Made by a program: the position numbers and the translations under genes. A model generated the notes under the pieces. That model worked only from the letters and a program-made list of their open reading frames with translations. It had not been told where the DNA came from and searched no databases. Below are positions 17,176-26,477 of a DNA stretch of 64,000 bases, piece by piece. Each line of letters starts with the position of its first letter. Within the stretch, counting starts at the first letter, position 1. Origin of the DNA: UBA6168 sp964423205 (lineage in GTDB: Bacteria > Bacteroidota > Bacteroidia > Chitinophagales > Saprospiraceae); contig CAYRDX010000006.1 of assembly GCA_964423205.1 (NCBI GenBank), forward strand, positions 42,100-106,099. Reading direction: 5' to 3'.

Positions 17176-18599
17176 CTATCGTAATAAAGGAAAAACTCAA
17201 ATGGATGAGGCCTCAATGCCATGGCATCCAATTCATTGTCTTGTTTATAGCTGATATAAGTCTCTATTAAGTCGTCAGTGAAAACGCCACCTTCTGTCAG
17301 GAATTTGTGGTCAATTTCAAGTGCATTCAGCGCTTCGGCAAGAGAGCCCGGCACCTTCGGCACACTGTTCAATTCAGACTTATTCATGTGGTAAATATTG
17401 CGGTCGAGCGGTTTGCCCGGGTCAATCTTATTGTTAATGCCATCGATGACTGCCATTAACAGGGCGCTAAACAGTAAGTAGCCATTTGAACTTGGGTCTG
17501 GGCAACGGAATTCAAAGCGCTTGGCCTTTGGGCTTTTTGAATACATTGGGATACGCACAGCAGCTGACCTGTTTGCTTTTGAATACGCGAGATTAACAGG
17601 TGCTTCAAAACCAGGAACCAATCGGCGGTAAGAGTTGGTGGTTGGCGCTGCAAAAGCCAGAATGGCGGCGGCGTGTTTCAAAACTCCGCCGATACCATAA
17701 AGTGCCATTTGCGACATACCAGCATATCCGTCACCTGCGAATAATGGCTTTCCGTTTTTCCAAAGTGACAAATGGGTGTGCATGCCGCTTCCGTTGTCTT
17801 CGAAAATGGGCTTTGGCATAAAAGTTACCGTTTTGCCGTGGCGTTTTGCGACGTTCTTAATGATGTATTTGAACCACATCATCTGGTCGGCCATGGCCAG
17901 CATCTCCTCATATTTCATATCAATTTCACTTTGACCGGCTGTGGCGACTTCGTGATGGTGAGCTTCGACCACGATGCCCATATCGCGCATAATGTAGGTC
18001 ATTTCACCCCGAAGGTCGTGATAGGTATCGGAAGGACTAACCGGGAAATAACCGCCTTTAAAGCTGGGTTTGTAGCCGAGGTTGGGTTCTTCTATCCTGT
18101 TCGTGTTCCAGGCTCCCTCAATGGAGTCTATCTGATAAAAGCCCATATTTTGCTTTTGGTCATACCGCACTTCATCAAAGATGAAAAACTCCGGTTCGGG
18201 ACCAATAAAGCAGGTATCGGCAATTCCGGTTTCTTTCAAAAAAGTAGTGGCCTTGCGGGTAATGTATCTTGGATCGCGGGTGTAGGGCTCATGAGTTTCC
18301 GGTTCGGCCACATTGGCAATAACACTGACCGTCGGCCTTGCAAAAAATGGATCCAACTGGGCTGTGGTAGGATCGGGAATGGCGAGCATGTCACTTACAT
18401 GAATATCCTGCCAGCCCCTGATGGATGAACCATCAAATCCGACTCCTTCAGTAAAAGTATCCTCATCCCAGGTGTCGATGGGGAAACTACAGTGTTGCCA
18501 CGAACCGAGCATGTCAGTGAACTTGAGGTCCACCATTTCAGCACCGTTCGCCTTTGCAAATTCAAAGAATTCCTTTGCGTTATTTACGTTTTTCTTCAT
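17172..18599 (-). CDS. glnA: Type I glutamine synthetase
   Basis: Makes glutamine from glutamate, ammonia and ATP in the cytoplasm. The 475-residue length from the ATG at 18599 fits GSI (E. coli 469); a TTG eight codons upstream is less likely. The N-terminal beta-grasp domain has VDLKFTDMLGSWQH and the latch GFDGSSIRGW. The catalytic domain shows GPEPEFFIFD, HHEVATAGQSEID, the FMPKPIFEDNGSGMHTHLSLW metal and glutamate site and the Arg loop LVPGFEAPVNLAYSKANRS. The C-terminal segment RNIYHMNKSE keeps the Tyr that is adenylylated in enterobacteria, which suggests GSI-beta, but whether it is modified here is unknown. It is a single gene with a repeat element touching its 3' end. Confidence 0.97.
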   Translation of the reverse strand: MKKNVNNAKEFFEFAKANGAEMVDLKFTDMLGSWQHCSFPIDTWDEDTFTEGVGFDGSSIRGWQDIHVSDMLAIPDPTTAQLDPFFARPTVSVIANVAEPETHEPYTRDPRYITRKATTFLKETGIADTCFIGPEPEFFIFDEVRYDQKQNMGFYQIDSIEGAWNTNRIEEPNLGYKPSFKGGYFPVSPSDTYHDLRGEMTYIMRDMGIVVEAHHHEVATAGQSEIDMKYEEMLAMADQMMWFKYIIKNVAKRHGKTVTFMPKPIFEDNGSGMHTHLSLWKNGKPLFAGDGYAGMSQMALYGIGGVLKHAAAILAFAAPTTNSYRRLVPGFEAPVNLAYSKANRSAAVRIPMYSKSPKAKRFEFRCPDPSSNGYLLFSALLMAVIDGINNKIDPGKPLDRNIYHMNKSELNSVPKVPGSLAEALNALEIDHKFLTEGGVFTDDLIETYISYKQDNELDAMALRPHPFEFFLYYDS

Positions 18600-18955
18600 G
18601 GTTATTGTTTTATGTATTGACAAAGTGGTTTTTTCTTCTGTTATTTTTTTTGACTCTTGTATAATTTCATAATGCTTCGTTTGGCTATCTGATCAAAAGA
18701 CAATAGCGATGCAGGGTTTTTAGAATTTATCATCAGAAAAAATTGGATTTTATCCGGAAAGAGCCAAAACCAGGTATTTCTTTAATAAAGTTTTCCTACC
18801 TCATTTCCTGTTTCGACAAGGCTGCTAACTTAAGACCTAATTTTGAAATTGCCGTAAACGATGCATAAAAACTTTTAGCGAAATGTATTTTTGAGTTTGG
18901 AAGTTTGTACAGGAATGCCTTCCATTCCTGACATTTACTTTTGCACATTCCTAAC
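18600..18955. promoter_or_regulatory. Divergent promoter region of glnA and the aldose epimerase
   Basis: No gene is visible. On the right side TACTTTTG (18936-18943) is a good TAnnTTTG -7 box, 12 bases before the ATG at 18956. Immediately upstream of it AGGAATG and CATTCCT (18911-18917 and 18923-18929) form an inverted repeat over the region between -33 and -7, placed like a repressor operator. On the left side the glnA leader is A-rich and has no motif I can name. Confidence 0.45.
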
Positions 18956-20173
18956 ATGGCGAATACATCAAAACAACTCTTTTTTCTGGTTGTACTGGCT
19001 TTGATCAGTTTGGCATTATCCAACTGTAAACCGAATACGGAACCAGAGACTACCGATTCAACTACCAATGTAAACATGGATTCTACTATCAGCTCAACTA
19101 CCTTTGGGGTATTACCCAATGAACAGTTTGTCGATTTATACACTTTGAAAAACAGCCAGGGTATGGAGGCCAACATCACTAATTACGGCGGGATAGTGGT
19201 TTCGTTGAAGGTACCCGACCGCAATGGGTTGATGGAAGATGTGGTCTTAGGTTACGATTCACTGGAGCAATACGTTGCCAATAATCCTTATTTCGGCGCA
19301 CTGATTGGAAGATACGGTAACCGAATTGGAAAGGGCACTTTCCAGTTGGATGGTAATAAATACAAATTGGCTACCAACAATAACTCTAATCATTTGCACG
19401 GCGGACTGAAGGGCTTCGACAAGGTGGTTTGGGATGCCAAACCCATCAGCGTTGAAAATGGGGTAGGGCTGCGTTTAATTTATCACAGTCTCGATGGGGA
19501 AGAAGGTTATCCCGGAAATTTGTCTGTGCAGGTTGATTATGTACTGACTAATGGTAATGAACTCAGAATAGAATACACCGCTACAACTGATAAAAGAACT
19601 CCGGTCAATCTGACGCATCATTCCTATTTCAATCTGAGCGGTAACGCGAAATCAGATATACTCGGACATGAGTTGATGATTGCAGCTGATGGCTTCACGC
19701 CTGTTGACAATACGCTGATTCCCACGGGTGAAATCAGGCAAGTTGCAGGAACGGCATTTGACTTCAGGGTGGCAAAGGCTATCGGGAAGGATATTGGCAG
19801 TTCCTCAGAGCAACTGGAATTCGGAAAGGGCTATGACCACAATTTTGTCCTCTTTGAAAAATCCAGAACCAAAACCGAAAAGGAAAAAAGTGGAGAAGAA
19901 CTGCAATTGGCTGCTACGGTTTTTGAACCAGTGAGCGGCAGGTTTATGGAAGTTCTGACGACTGAACCTGGCCTGCAATTCTATTCCGGGAATTTCCTCG
20001 ACGGTACGAACATTGGGAAAAACGGAATGCCGTATCAACACCGTTACGGTTTTTGCTTAGAAACCCAGCACTTCCCTGACTCCCCGAACAAGCCTAATTT
20101 CCCTTCTACTATCCTTGAACCCGGACAGATGTACAGGACGGTTACGGTTTACAGATTCTCTCTGAAGGACTGA
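18956..20173 (+). CDS. galM: Aldose 1-epimerase (mutarotase), lipoprotein
   Basis: Interconverts alpha and beta anomers of sugars such as galactose and glucose. The galactose-mutarotase fold is plain: ALIGRYGNRIGKG, the His of NSNHLHGG, the catalytic His in NLTHHSYFNLSG, DHNFVL, and the catalytic Glu in CLETQHFPDSPN near the C terminus. Unlike cytoplasmic GalM it carries a signal peptide with a lipobox (LALSNC), so it should be anchored outside the cytoplasm, where it could act on sugars released by the secreted glycosidases of this window. The start is the ATG at 18956; an in-frame TTG five codons earlier falls in the promoter. The protein has 405 residues. Confidence 0.9.
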   Translation: MANTSKQLFFLVVLALISLALSNCKPNTEPETTDSTTNVNMDSTISSTTFGVLPNEQFVDLYTLKNSQGMEANITNYGGIVVSLKVPDRNGLMEDVVLGYDSLEQYVANNPYFGALIGRYGNRIGKGTFQLDGNKYKLATNNNSNHLHGGLKGFDKVVWDAKPISVENGVGLRLIYHSLDGEEGYPGNLSVQVDYVLTNGNELRIEYTATTDKRTPVNLTHHSYFNLSGNAKSDILGHELMIAADGFTPVDNTLIPTGEIRQVAGTAFDFRVAKAIGKDIGSSSEQLEFGKGYDHNFVLFEKSRTKTEKEKSGEELQLAATVFEPVSGRFMEVLTTEPGLQFYSGNFLDGTNIGKNGMPYQHRYGFCLETQHFPDSPNKPNFPSTILEPGQMYRTVTVYRFSLKD

Positions 20174-20333
20174 AGGACTGAATGATTGAAGGACTGAATC
20201 AGGGCTGAAGATAGAAGGATAAAAGGATTGAATTGGAGAGTCGTGGATTGATTCCGATTCTCTCCGTGAACCTTCGTGGTAAAAAAGATTTAAGGATTGA
20301 CCCCGGTCACTCGTTGTCAGTCCTTCAGTCCTT
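20174..20333. repeat. Spacer filled with GGACTGAA-type repeats
   Basis: The spacer between two convergent stop codons consists of octamer repeats (GGACTGAA, GGATTGAA and variants), one CTCCGTGAACCTTCGTGG phrase (about 20260-20278) and a decayed palindrome CCCCGGTCACTCGTTG (20301-20316). No gene and no clear terminator are seen. Confidence 0.75.
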
Positions 20334-22982
20334 TTAAATACCAATCCTGTAAGAGAATTTCACTAAGAAAATATTGTAGGGCTTTTCAGAAAACAGCTCA
20401 TCCAGGTTGTTGACGTAATCCATTTCACCTGTGGAATTAAACCCACTCCTGCTCTGGTTCCACACCAGAAAAACAGTGGAACCCGGGCTGTATTCCCAGC
20501 GCAACACCAGGTTGGAGAGGAATTCCTGGAAGTTGAAATCGCGGTTGCCAAATGAGTAGTCAGTTATGCCATCCCTGTTTTCATCAAATTTATAGGTTTC
20601 ATTTTCGTACTTCACCTGCTTTGAATCGAAGATATGGAACCTGTCCCCGTATTTATCAGCCAGAGGATTGGTGATGTGTTTAATGTCCCTGTATTTGCCG
20701 CTGGCAACAAAAGGCTGCCCCCAATATTGCAGGGTCAAGTCAGGAGTCAGATTGAAGCTTATTCGAATGGGAGCCATAATGGTCGCACGGTCGATGCTTC
20801 CGAACAAATACCTTTTTTCGTTACTATAGGTTTTGGTAGTAATGTACTGGAGTTGGGAGAAGGATTGACTGTATCCCGGGTTAAAGTTAATAGTAAGGGT
20901 ATTAAGTGGTTTGTATGTGATACCACCATTGATGTTCCAGTCATCAGAGTTGTTTTCGAAACCCTTGTTTATAGAGGTAAATACATTAAAACGCACTTTC
21001 TTTCTTGAATCAGTGCCAACCCGTATTCTGGCGTTAAAATTCCCAGGTGTTTTCATGCGAGGTCCACCCCTGAGCATGCCGTTTGACACGCCATCAAAAC
21101 TCAGATTAAAACCGGTGAACATGTTCCAGAAGTTCTTGAAGTTCATATTGAAATTCGATTCAAGACCTTTGCGCAGCGCATTGCCACCAAAATCATTCAT
21201 AGTCCAGTAATCAGCGCTGAAGCTGAAACTGCGGTAGATCCCTTTAGGCTCCCACACACGGTATTGCCCCCACAACAATCCGAATAATTGGTCTGCCTCT
21301 CTCAAAAATCCGACGTCGTTCAGCTCAAATCCTGGTGATTTCCAAAGCAACACTGCCAAACCAGTCCAATGGCCTTTTTGGCGCAACACCTGCATGCGGC
21401 CACCAGAACCGAAAAGAGAAGTCCGGGTTGGGTCGTAATCCACATAGTCGTTGTCGGTCCGATGATAATAGCGTGCGGAGGCTCGTTGGGTTGCATCAAT
21501 GGCTTTCTCCGTTCCGTTAACCTGGCTGAAAGCTGCATTGACATTAAACATCCAAACCTTGTTGTTGAAATACTTCGTGAAATCAATGCCTGATGTATAG
21601 GCCGATTTATGAAAATAGTCCCTGGTATTGTCATCGAGAAAACGGTTGGTACCGGTGAGCATGGCCCCAAAAATGGTGTTGCCCTTGTCGAGGTCCTTTT
21701 GAACTCGTCCGACAAAATAGTTTGTCATTGGCTCCACTGTTTCCTTTCTTCTTTGCCCTTCATGGTCTATTTCCGCTTTTTCTTCAAGTGTAACACTTTC
21801 TATGAACCCAAGTGAAAGTCCGTTGCTGGTCTTACCGGTGAGTTTGGCTGCCCCGAGAATGGAAGTAAATTTGGGTATATTGCTGTACTCCTCTGACTGC
21901 AGGCCTGGCGACATGGTTGGCCTCCGGCCAATGCGCCTGGAATAAAACAGGTTGTCGTTGCCAATTCCGCCATCCCCAATACCTATTCCAAAATTAGTGA
22001 TATTGCTGCCTTCGATGAAAAAGGGGCGTTTCTCTTCAAAAAAAGTTTCATAAGCAGTCAGGTTGACCTCTGAAGGGTCGGCTTCAACCTGCCCGAAGTC
22101 GGGGTTAATGGTAAGGTCCAAGGTTAAGTTATTGGTGACACCGATTTTTGCATCGACACCAGCATTGACGTTGACATCGCTGCCATCTGCAAAGGGATTA
22201 CCGGTTTGCGCCGGGTATCGCTCCAATTTGGCAACACCATAAGGAGTTACGTCAAATATTTTCTTGGGTCGTATGGAACCCATGCCAGTCATTTCACCGA
22301 AAAGATGGACAAGCCCTGGGGCGTCTTTGGGCACATGTTGCCAAAGATCAGTCTCGTCTTTTCGGTAAATGGTTCGGAAAACCTCAACACCCCAGGTGTC
22401 ACTACCGTTTTTTGAAAAGCGCAGCTGACTGAAAGGAATTTTCATTTCAGCCACCCAGCCTTCTTCATTTAGACTCACTTTGACCCACCAATTGGGGTCC
22501 CAGCTTTGGTCTTCATTGTTTCCGTTTTCTGTCATCGTCTGGTCGAACTTCACACCACCTGCACTGACTGAAAACAGAAAAGCTGTGCGTTTATCGAAAT
22601 AGCTGTCGAATGCAATACCAACGATATCACCATCGGTATTGTCGCGCCTTGTCAGTCGGCGGACTATGCTATCGGGGCTGGTATCAAAAGCTTTGAATGC
22701 AACGTAGATGTTGTCTTCATCAAACAGAATCTTAAATTCCGTTCTTTGGGAGGCTTCAGCGCCGTTGAAAGGTTCATGTTGAACAAAATCATTCACCCAT
22801 TCTCCTGCGTTCCACGCCTCGTCGTCCAGAGTTCCGTCAATGGCAGGCGGCAATTTGATGGATGTTGCTTTATATTGTTTTTTAGGAGGGTCAGTTGTTT
22901 GGGCAAAAGCCTGGGAGAAGCAAAGCAACAGGAGAATGGCTGCAAAAGTTAATTTAATCTGCATTACAGAATTTGTTTTCAT
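20334..22982 (-). CDS. CBM9-like / DUF5916 outer-membrane protein
   Basis: An exported protein of about 882 residues. After a signal peptide (cleaved near AFAQ) comes a domain of carbohydrate-binding family 9 type (roughly 40-215: IDGTLDDEAWNAGEWV ... FKILFDEDNIYVAFKAFD ... VAEMKIPFSQLRF). The rest matches the DUF5916 pattern: DLTINPDFGQVEADPSEVNLTAYE, FFEEKRPFFIEGSNI, a SRRIGRRP motif and many amphipathic strands ending in an aromatic C terminus (FLVKFSYRIGI), which suggests an outer-membrane beta barrel. The ligand is unknown; heme and glycan roles have been suggested for relatives. I chose the ATG at 22982; the frame is open for 25 more codons upstream and an ATG at 22964 is an alternative. 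Confidence 0.85.
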   Translation of the reverse strand: MKTNSVMQIKLTFAAILLLLCFSQAFAQTTDPPKKQYKATSIKLPPAIDGTLDDEAWNAGEWVNDFVQHEPFNGAEASQRTEFKILFDEDNIYVAFKAFDTSPDSIVRRLTRRDNTDGDIVGIAFDSYFDKRTAFLFSVSAGGVKFDQTMTENGNNEDQSWDPNWWVKVSLNEEGWVAEMKIPFSQLRFSKNGSDTWGVEVFRTIYRKDETDLWQHVPKDAPGLVHLFGEMTGMGSIRPKKIFDVTPYGVAKLERYPAQTGNPFADGSDVNVNAGVDAKIGVTNNLTLDLTINPDFGQVEADPSEVNLTAYETFFEEKRPFFIEGSNITNFGIGIGDGGIGNDNLFYSRRIGRRPTMSPGLQSEEYSNIPKFTSILGAAKLTGKTSNGLSLGFIESVTLEEKAEIDHEGQRRKETVEPMTNYFVGRVQKDLDKGNTIFGAMLTGTNRFLDDNTRDYFHKSAYTSGIDFTKYFNNKVWMFNVNAAFSQVNGTEKAIDATQRASARYYHRTDNDYVDYDPTRTSLFGSGGRMQVLRQKGHWTGLAVLLWKSPGFELNDVGFLREADQLFGLLWGQYRVWEPKGIYRSFSFSADYWTMNDFGGNALRKGLESNFNMNFKNFWNMFTGFNLSFDGVSNGMLRGGPRMKTPGNFNARIRVGTDSRKKVRFNVFTSINKGFENNSDDWNINGGITYKPLNTLTINFNPGYSQSFSQLQYITTKTYSNEKRYLFGSIDRATIMAPIRISFNLTPDLTLQYWGQPFVASGKYRDIKHITNPLADKYGDRFHIFDSKQVKYENETYKFDENRDGITDYSFGNRDFNFQEFLSNLVLRWEYSPGSTVFLVWNQSRSGFNSTGEMDYVNNLDELFSEKPYNIFLVKFSYRIGI

Positions 22983-23080
22983 TGTAAGGTTGTCTTTGAA
23001 AGGACGGTACCAATTAGAGCAACGTTGCAAATTTTGAGTTGCAATGGATGAAATCACTACTTTCTTCTACAAACGGCATA

Positions 23081-23114
23081 AAGAAAACCACGTAAATCAG
23101 ACTGACTTACGTGG
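23081..23114 (-). terminator. Rho-independent terminator of the YfhO gene
   Basis: CCACGTAA and TTACGTGG (23088-23095 and 23107-23114) pair, with further inner pairs, and read leftward are followed by TTTTCTTTAT. The stop codon of the YfhO-family gene is 27 bases before it. Confidence 0.8.
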
Positions 23115-23140
23115 CTTCTTACCGTGTTAGACGATTCGAA

Positions 23141-25657
23141 TTAGCGCTTTTTCTTTTTGATGGCCTTCTGCTGAACTTTTACCACCTCTGCTTCTACGAG
23201 ATTGGCTGGTTCTGGCATTTGGTATTTTTTGAAGTACCAGTATATACCCCATGCAGCTAATAACACAACCAAAATGGAGGTGATAAGTGAAACTTTGCCT
23301 CCCAGATAGTAAGATTGTGGAGAAAATATCATTTTCAGTTCATGTTGACCTGCAGGCAATTTTGCTGCCCTGAGCAAGAAGTTGGCCTTAGTAAAATCAT
23401 CTGCGGGCTGGCCGTCTATGTACATTTTCCAGCCTTTGGCTGGTGGATAATAAATCTCAGAAAAAACCGCCAACTGGTCAGTAGATGCACTATAGCTGTA
23501 CACTAAAGTATCCGGATGGTAATGAGTCAGCGCTATGGTGGCCGCAGAGTCAAATTGTGGGACAAAGCCTTCGAGTTTTCCTAAATATGATTTCTGGATA
23601 ACTGCTTTCTGAGAAGGTTCCAATGAAGCAAGTGATTCAATTTCCTGGTCCCCATTTTCCACCACATCAAAAGAACTGACAAACCAGGCATTTCCTAACG
23701 CCTCGGCATTTGGGAAAACCTGGTCATCTTGTCCGATAAAATATTTGGTGTTCAGCATATTGTAGATGTGCGCATTGGTGGTGGGGTCGCTCAGGTATCG
23801 TTCAACCATTTCCTGATAACGCATAAGTTTGGCAGCATGGTAGCCACCAATACTCTTGTGGAAATAACTGGTAAACGCGTTTGCGAATGGATTTCTTCTG
23901 AAATCAGCTACACGGTAATAAGGGTCCGGGTCGGCCATAATTTGTTCATCAGCCTGTGTAGGCTTCACAAAACTCATTTTTTGAGTCTTGGAGAAAAATG
24001 CATCATTATCGATGAAACGTGTGCCAATACCCCAGATATCAATGGTTGCCAGAAAGCCAACGCCAATGATTACCCAAAGCGATTTAAGTTTATTGCTGGT
24101 ATAAGCCCAGAGCAAACCGAATGATAGAACAAAAAACAGAGTGCTGCGCAACAAATCGGTCCGCAAAAGTGCTGCCCTGTCTTCGGCCAGTGCATTGGCG
24201 AGCACTTCCGGGAAGTTCTCACCGTCTTTGACATAACTGAGACTAAAGCTGATGAGCAGGCCAAGTAACAGCAGCGCAGCAGTAGAGCCACCAGCAAATT
24301 GCAGGGATAGCCATTTTTTTTCCGAAGTGTGTTTTTTGTCGAACAAGGCCTGTAGGCCAAGCGCTCCCAACAGCACAACGAGCAGGTTCGTCACGCCGAG
24401 CACCATAGTCACTGCACGGAACTTGCTGTACAATGGCATATAGTCGAAAAGGAAAAAATTGAAAAATGCCAGGTTCTTGCCAAGTGCCAGCAACAAGGTC
24501 AGTGCCACAGAGCCAATGACATACCACCTGATGGGATGTTTCACCAAAAAAGCTCCGAGGAAAAACAGGAAGATAAACACAGTGCCTAAATATACACCCC
24601 CACCTGTAAAGGGCTGTGAGCCCCAATAGTGGGAAGTTTGTTGGGCAAGTTGAGTTGCAGTGTTTACATCCTGCATTTGCCGAAGTGCGGCTATGGTGTT
24701 GCTTTCGGGGTCGCTTGCGAAACTTTTGGAGCTGCTGCCCCCCAAAAAGTTGGGAATGAGCAGATTGAAGAGCTCCATCTTGCCATAGCTCCAGCTAAAA
24801 GCATAATCCTTTGACAGTCCACCTCCTTCTTCAGCTGTGGAGCCGGAACTACTGGCTTTTTGAGCAAGTTCGGATTTACCACGAATGGTTTCCGACTGGT
24901 ATTCCCAGGTAGTCCACATGGTAGCAGTGGTAGTCAGAAGCGCCAACAATAATGCTACTGCGGTTACACCTGTGCTTTTAAAAAAAGCGGGTACTGTTTT
25001 ATTCTTTAGGGCTTCTATGAAATAAACTACACCGAATATGAGTAGTGTAAGCAGGAAATAATAGGTTATTTGAACATGGTTGGCGTACAATTGCAAACCC
25101 ATAAAAAGGGCCGTAAGCCCGCCACCTAACCAGTATTTACCACGAAAAGAAAGGATAATTCCAGCGAGAGTCGGAGCCATAAAAGCTGTGGCTATCAGTT
25201 TGGTCGAATGTCCGGCCTCCAGCAGGGCCATATGGTTGGTCGCTAATCCGAATCCGATAGAGCCTATGATGGCAATTCTCCAGTCAACGCCTAACACGAT
25301 CAGCAATAGGTAAAGTCCGGCCATCATGAGTAAGACCCCCGTATGGGGGGCTGTCATGTTTGAGCCCAGCATACTCAAGGAGAATACTTCATCCATAATG
25401 GTCGGACTTGGCAGGAAGATTTGGTAAGCGGGCATACCAGAGAACATAGAATTGGTCCAAAGTGGGTAGGTTCCGGTTTCAGCGGCAATTTTATGTGATT
25501 CCGCCTGCATGCCGGCTGCTTGCATGTTATCGCTTTGCTGAAGCACTTTTCCTTCAAAAACTGCAGGGTAAAAGCGTACAAAAGCAATTATCAACAGAAT
25601 AAGATAAGCAATGAAATGGGGAATGAGTTTCTTAATTGTTGGATTCATTGTCGTCAT
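23141..25657 (-). CDS. YfhO-family membrane protein
   Basis: An 838-residue polytopic membrane protein with the layout of the YfhO family: a first helix (about 11-29), a long periplasmic loop with the DNM and MFSGMPAYQ motifs, about ten further helices up to residue ~560, a large periplasmic C-terminal part rich in beta strands with YHPDTLVYSYSA and YPPAKGWKMYIDGQ, and a last helix before a Lys-rich cytoplasmic tail. YfhO of Bacillus and Listeria glycosylates lipoteichoic acid and belongs with GT-C type glycosyltransferases; in Gram-negative Bacteroidota the acceptor is not known. ATG codons at 25657 and 25648 are both possible starts. It is a single gene with a good terminator. Confidence 0.85.
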   Translation of the reverse strand: MTTMNPTIKKLIPHFIAYLILLIIAFVRFYPAVFEGKVLQQSDNMQAAGMQAESHKIAAETGTYPLWTNSMFSGMPAYQIFLPSPTIMDEVFSLSMLGSNMTAPHTGVLLMMAGLYLLLIVLGVDWRIAIIGSIGFGLATNHMALLEAGHSTKLIATAFMAPTLAGIILSFRGKYWLGGGLTALFMGLQLYANHVQITYYFLLTLLIFGVVYFIEALKNKTVPAFFKSTGVTAVALLLALLTTTATMWTTWEYQSETIRGKSELAQKASSSGSTAEEGGGLSKDYAFSWSYGKMELFNLLIPNFLGGSSSKSFASDPESNTIAALRQMQDVNTATQLAQQTSHYWGSQPFTGGGVYLGTVFIFLFFLGAFLVKHPIRWYVIGSVALTLLLALGKNLAFFNFFLFDYMPLYSKFRAVTMVLGVTNLLVVLLGALGLQALFDKKHTSEKKWLSLQFAGGSTAALLLLGLLISFSLSYVKDGENFPEVLANALAEDRAALLRTDLLRSTLFFVLSFGLLWAYTSNKLKSLWVIIGVGFLATIDIWGIGTRFIDNDAFFSKTQKMSFVKPTQADEQIMADPDPYYRVADFRRNPFANAFTSYFHKSIGGYHAAKLMRYQEMVERYLSDPTTNAHIYNMLNTKYFIGQDDQVFPNAEALGNAWFVSSFDVVENGDQEIESLASLEPSQKAVIQKSYLGKLEGFVPQFDSAATIALTHYHPDTLVYSYSASTDQLAVFSEIYYPPAKGWKMYIDGQPADDFTKANFLLRAAKLPAGQHELKMIFSPQSYYLGGKVSLITSILVVLLAAWGIYWYFKKYQMPEPANLVEAEVVKVQQKAIKKKKR

Positions 25658-25772
25658 TAATAGCTGAGAACGGTATTAACCACCGGTCTTAAGTTTATGA
25701 AGTGCGGCCAAAGGTACTGATTTCACTTAAAGTTAAATCAGATGGAAAGAATCTTTCAATTAAGGGGCGCTC

Positions 25773-25804
25773 AAAAAAAACTGCTATGCCGGATGACATA
25801 GCAG
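25773..25804 (-). terminator. Rho-independent terminator of the molybdoenzyme/rhodanese operon
   Basis: CTGCTATG (25781-25788) and CATAGCAG (25797-25804) form a perfect eight-base-pair stem; read leftward they are followed by eight T. It lies 46 bases beyond the stop of the last leftward rhodanese gene. Confidence 0.92.
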
Positions 25805-25849
25805 ACAATGCATTATGAAAAGCAATTTTAATTTTCGGATTAATGAATT

Positions 25850-26452
25850 TTAGCATCCCTCTTCTTCCTCCACTTCTTTCTTTTTTACGGGGACGATTTT
25901 TTTAGGGGTTACTGGTTTAGCGATTACCACCGGTTTAGGGGCTTCTGAAAGTTTCTTATGCGCCTCAACTGCTTCGGTGAAAACAGCGGCATAATCGAAT
26001 TGAGCTGTTTCCATAACTCTGGGATTTTCTTCAGTGAAATGGTCATAGCCAGATGACAAAACAGTTACGTTTTTAACGTCTAATTGCGTCAGCATGAACC
26101 ATGCGCCATTTGCAGCGGCGGCATCATTGCCATATAGGATTATTGGTTTTTCACTATGTTTTAATACTTCAAAATTATCATGGACCAGAAGTTCGGAGGA
26201 TGGAATATTGACTGCACCTTCGAGTGCACCTTGGGCAAAAACCGAACGGGGGCGCAAATCAACCAGTATAAAATCCTCCTGACTCATCTCTTTCAATTGA
26301 GCAGGTGAGGTAAAGTGAGAGCTTTCCAGTGCACTGGTCAGCATATTTTGGTCTGACTTTTTGAAATCAGAAAGGCACTTGCATTTACATCCAGTGAGCA
26401 GGGATGCGGAAATGGTCAACAAGCTTAAAATCCAAATTACTTTTTTCATCAT
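25850..26452 (-). CDS. Rhodanese-fold lipoprotein with C-terminal Cys (no catalytic Cys)
   Basis: A 200-residue lipoprotein. The signal peptide ends at the lipobox LLTGC (Cys22), followed by CKCKC, so three cysteines cluster at the membrane end. Residues ~48-140 form a rhodanese domain (LVDLRPRSVFAQGALEGAVNIP early, ILYGNDAAAANGAWFMLTQL, then VTVLSSGYDHF). The active-site loop, normally CRxGxR, reads YGNDAAAA and has no cysteine. After a helix (150-170) a Pro/Lys/Val-rich linker leads to VEEEEGC, with Cys200 the very last residue. The next gene upstream has the same design. The protein cannot work as a classical sulfurtransferase; the terminal Cys could carry sulfur like the SoxY arm, which is inference. 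It is last in the operon. Confidence 0.85.
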   Translation of the reverse strand: MMKKVIWILSLLTISASLLTGCKCKCLSDFKKSDQNMLTSALESSHFTSPAQLKEMSQEDFILVDLRPRSVFAQGALEGAVNIPSSELLVHDNFEVLKHSEKPIILYGNDAAAANGAWFMLTQLDVKNVTVLSSGYDHFTEENPRVMETAQFDYAAVFTEAVEAHKKLSEAPKPVVIAKPVTPKKIVPVKKKEVEEEEGC

Positions 26453-26477
26453 TTTGTCTTTTAATGGTGCATGATTC

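Noticed and set aside
17772..18428. A 218-codon open frame on the + strand inside glnA
   Set aside because: It is antisense to a perfectly conserved glutamine synthetase and its translation resembles nothing; it is a by-product of codon bias.
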